Shown: in pieces, positions 62,368 through 64,000 of the stretch | Layout of the letters: every line of letters begins with the position of its first letter | Position numbering within the stretch: the stretch's first letter is position 1 | NCBI RefSeq assembly: GCF_014495845.1 | Contig: NZ_CP061080.1 | Span: forward strand, 2,531,001-2,595,000 | Direction of reading: 5' to 3' | DNA length: 64,000 nt | Origin: Aquibium microcysteis | GTDB taxonomy: Bacteria; Pseudomonadota; Alphaproteobacteria; Rhizobiales; Rhizobiaceae | Made by a program: the position numbers and the translations under genes | Notes under the pieces: generated by a model | Told to the model about the DNA's origin: nothing | Seen by the model: only the letters and a program-made list of their open reading frames with translations | Database searches by the model: none

Positions 62368-63435
62368 ATGGACAACGTGCGAGAGAGCACCGCACCTGCG
62401 GACTCGGATCCGTTCGCGCTCGATGTCGTGGCAGTGGCGACCCATCTCGCTGCACACGGCATGACGCTCGAGGTCGAAGCCGGCGCGCAGCGACTGTCGG
62501 GCGGGCTCTCCAACCTCAACTACCTCGTCACGGTGGACGGACGACAGGCCGTCCTGCGCCGCCCGCCCGGCGGCGAACTTGCGCCGGGCGCGCACGACAT
62601 GGCGCGGGAGCACCGGATCCTGTCGCGGCTGTCGACGGTCTTCGCGCCCGCGCCCGACAGCTTCTTCCTGTGCACCGACCCCGAAGTGATCGGAGCGCCC
62701 TTCCAGATCATGGAGCACCGAAGGGGCCGCGTCGTCGGCGGCGACCGTCTGCCGCCGGATCTCGACTCCCCCTCCGCGGCGGGAAACCTGTCCGGGGAAC
62801 TGGTCGCGACCCTCGCCGCGCTCCATCGCGTCGATGCGGACGCGATCGGGCTTGGAGACTTCGGCAGGCCGGACGGCTTCTACCGGCGCAGCGTCGGGGG
62901 CTGGGTCCGGCGAGCGGAGGCGCTCGCGCTCGATGAGCGGCCGGCGCGACGCGTAGGGACGATTTCCGCGTGGCTCGGCGCGGTGGAACCCGCACCGTCG
63001 GCGCCGACGCTCCTCCATTCCGACTTCAAGCTCGACAATTGCATGCTCGACTCACGGGGACGCATCACCACCGTTCTCGACTGGGACATGGGGACGCGCG
63101 GGGATCCGCTGATGGATCTCGCCACCCTCACCAGCTACTGGACCGAGTCCGGCGATCCCGAATGCATGCACAGGCTGGCGCAGATGCCCACGGCGCGGCC
63201 AGGCTTCCTGACGCGCGCAGGCGTCGTCGAACTCTACGCTCGCCAGTCGGGCCGCGACGTGTCGGGCTTCGGCGCCTGGCGGATTCTGGCATTGCTCAAG
63301 CTCGGCATCATCTTCATCCAGTTGCACCGGAACTGGGCGCGCGGCGCGGCCGGCGACGCCCGCTACGCCGGCTTCGCGGAACTCGGCGTCGACATTCTCG
63401 ATTTCGCAGCCGCCTCGACATCGCGGCCGATCTAG
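62368..63435 (+). CDS. ACAD10/11-type APH-fold acyl-CoA kinase, second copy
   Basis: 355 residues from ATG 62368. GTG 62377 has the better ribosome spacing (GGGAG, 9 nt) and may be the true start. Kinase motifs: LSGGLSNLNYLVTV, AVLRRPPGGELAPGAHDMAR, LLHSDFKLDNCMLD (Ser replaces Gly in HGD) and VLDWDMGTRGDPLMDLA. It precedes an ACAD gene by 13 bp, in the same kinase-ACAD order as the animal fusion. Confidence 0.86.
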   Translation: MDNVRESTAPADSDPFALDVVAVATHLAAHGMTLEVEAGAQRLSGGLSNLNYLVTVDGRQAVLRRPPGGELAPGAHDMAREHRILSRLSTVFAPAPDSFFLCTDPEVIGAPFQIMEHRRGRVVGGDRLPPDLDSPSAAGNLSGELVATLAALHRVDADAIGLGDFGRPDGFYRRSVGGWVRRAEALALDERPARRVGTISAWLGAVEPAPSAPTLLHSDFKLDNCMLDSRGRITTVLDWDMGTRGDPLMDLATLTSYWTESGDPECMHRLAQMPTARPGFLTRAGVVELYARQSGRDVSGFGAWRILALLKLGIIFIQLHRNWARGAAGDARYAGFAELGVDILDFAAASTSRPI

Positions 63436-63448
63436 GAAAGGCATTCGC

Positions 63449-64000
63449 ATGGATTTCTCCATTCCTTCCGACCTCAAGGACCTCGCAGACCGCATCGGCG
63501 CGTTCGTTCGCTCGCAGATCATTCCGCTCGAACGCGATCCGCGCTGGGGCAGCCACGGGCCGTCTGAGGAATTCCGGCTCGAACTGGTGGCGCGCGCGCG
63601 GGCGGAGGGCCTGCTCGCGCCGCACGTTCCCACCGAATTCGGGGGGCTCGGCCTGTCGCATTTCGGCCGGGCCGTCGCCTTCGAGGCGGCCGGCTACTCG
63701 ATGCTGGGGCCGGTCGCGCTGCACTGCGCGGCGCCGGACGAAGGTAACATGCATCTGCTGGCCGAGGTGGCCGACGGGCGGCAGAAGGAGCGCTGGCTGC
63801 GCCCGCTCGCGTCGGGCGAGAGCCGCTCCTGCTTCGCCATGACGGAGCCGATGGGAGCGGGCTCCGACCCCGCTCTGCTCGGGACGGTGGCCGAGCCGGT
63901 CCCCGGCGGCTACCGTATCTCGGGCCGCAAATGGCTGATCACCGGCGCCGAGGACGCTCGGTTCGCCATCATCATGGCCAAGCTGGGCTCGGGCGAGCGG
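63449..64000 (+). CDS. ACAD10/11-like acyl-CoA dehydrogenase, N-terminal part (cut by window end)
   Basis: 184 residues visible; the frame is open to the last base. Start MDFSIPSDLKDLADRI follows GGAAAGG. Motifs PTEFGGLGLSHFGR, APDEGNMHLL and CFAMTEPMGAGSDPALL match the ACAD10/11 group (PDxGNM is typical). The C-terminal catalytic region lies outside. With 62368-63435 it forms the second kinase/ACAD pair. Confidence 0.88.
   Translation, partial: MDFSIPSDLKDLADRIGAFVRSQIIPLERDPRWGSHGPSEEFRLELVARARAEGLLAPHVPTEFGGLGLSHFGRAVAFEAAGYSMLGPVALHCAAPDEGNMHLLAEVADGRQKERWLRPLASGESRSCFAMTEPMGAGSDPALLGTVAEPVPGGYRISGRKWLITGAEDARFAIIMAKLGSGER

Noticed and set aside
1..64000. CRISPR arrays, complete insertion sequences, prophage genes, rRNA
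   Set aside because: No spaced direct repeats, transposase motifs (DDE, HUH), phage structural genes or rRNA segments were seen.

Overview
This is a GC-rich alphaproteobacterial chromosome segment, almost certainly from the Hyphomicrobiales (Rhizobiales). It carries ctrA, chpT, sciP, eipA and fliJ together with clustered GANTC methylation sites, a NolR-like ArsR regulator, and a pair of the palindromic repeats (core CCTTCTCCCCGT..ACGGGGAGAAGG) that are common in Mesorhizobium-type genomes. I cannot name the genus. There is no rRNA, prophage or CRISPR array; one tRNA is present.

Layout. (1) 1-5.9 kb: a conserved operon of unknown function (unidentified protein, AAA+ ATPase, DUF6638-like protein, DUF2333 membrane protein). 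It is interrupted by a small cassette made of a DUF559 nuclease gene between two inverted palindromic repeats, followed by a VapBC-type toxin-antitoxin pair. (2) 6-10.3 kb: a 17beta-HSD10-type SDR, an alpha-methylacyl-CoA racemase, a HugZ-like protein, a NolR-like regulator and a SpoU-type RNA methyltransferase. (3) 10.4-17.8 kb: a cell-cycle and envelope block with a coiled-coil membrane protein, eipA, chpT, a single-domain response regulator, ctrA, fliJ, a PqiA-like protein, sciP and mnmA. The ctrA/fliJ and sciP/mnmA intergenic regions hold six and three GANTC sites with CtrA-like TTAA motifs. (4) 17.8-23.3 kb: a Gfo/Idh oxidoreductase, then ppsA-pfkB divergent from a CBS-BON protein. Two FNR/FixK-type boxes lie between the divergent genes, which suggests low-oxygen control of a gluconeogenic/glycolytic switch. 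(5) 23.5 kb: tRNA-Met(CAT), followed by debris (a possible integrase stub and a TetR-MFS fusion remnant). This marks the change from core to accessory DNA.

(6) 24.4-64 kb is one large acyl-CoA catabolic region with about 35 genes: SDRs, acyl-CoA dehydrogenases, family III CoA-transferases, thiolase-like proteins with DUF35 partners, two AMP-forming ligases, crotonases, two SnoaL-like proteins, an OYE-type flavoenzyme, a FAD dehydrogenase and an ABC importer. It appears to be two regulons. The first (24.4-35.4 kb) contains a FadR-type GntR gene and two copies of a TTTATGATCA-centred palindrome. The second (35.5-61 kb or beyond) contains a TetR gene and seven copies of a CCGACTGGTCGG-type operator, placed at nearly every divergent promoter.

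The most interesting content is in the second regulon. Two neighbouring kinase plus acyl-CoA dehydrogenase pairs look like split forms of the animal fusion enzymes ACAD10/ACAD11. That predicts a route through phosphorylated hydroxyacyl-CoA intermediates. Thiolase/DUF35 pairs (one thiolase lacking its nucleophilic Cys), a circularly permuted CoA-transferase, an SDR without catalytic Tyr and an OYE-family enzyme missing an Fe-S Cys add further unusual chemistry. The substrate is unknown. The gene mix resembles pathways for steroid-like or other alicyclic/branched acids, which is inference only.
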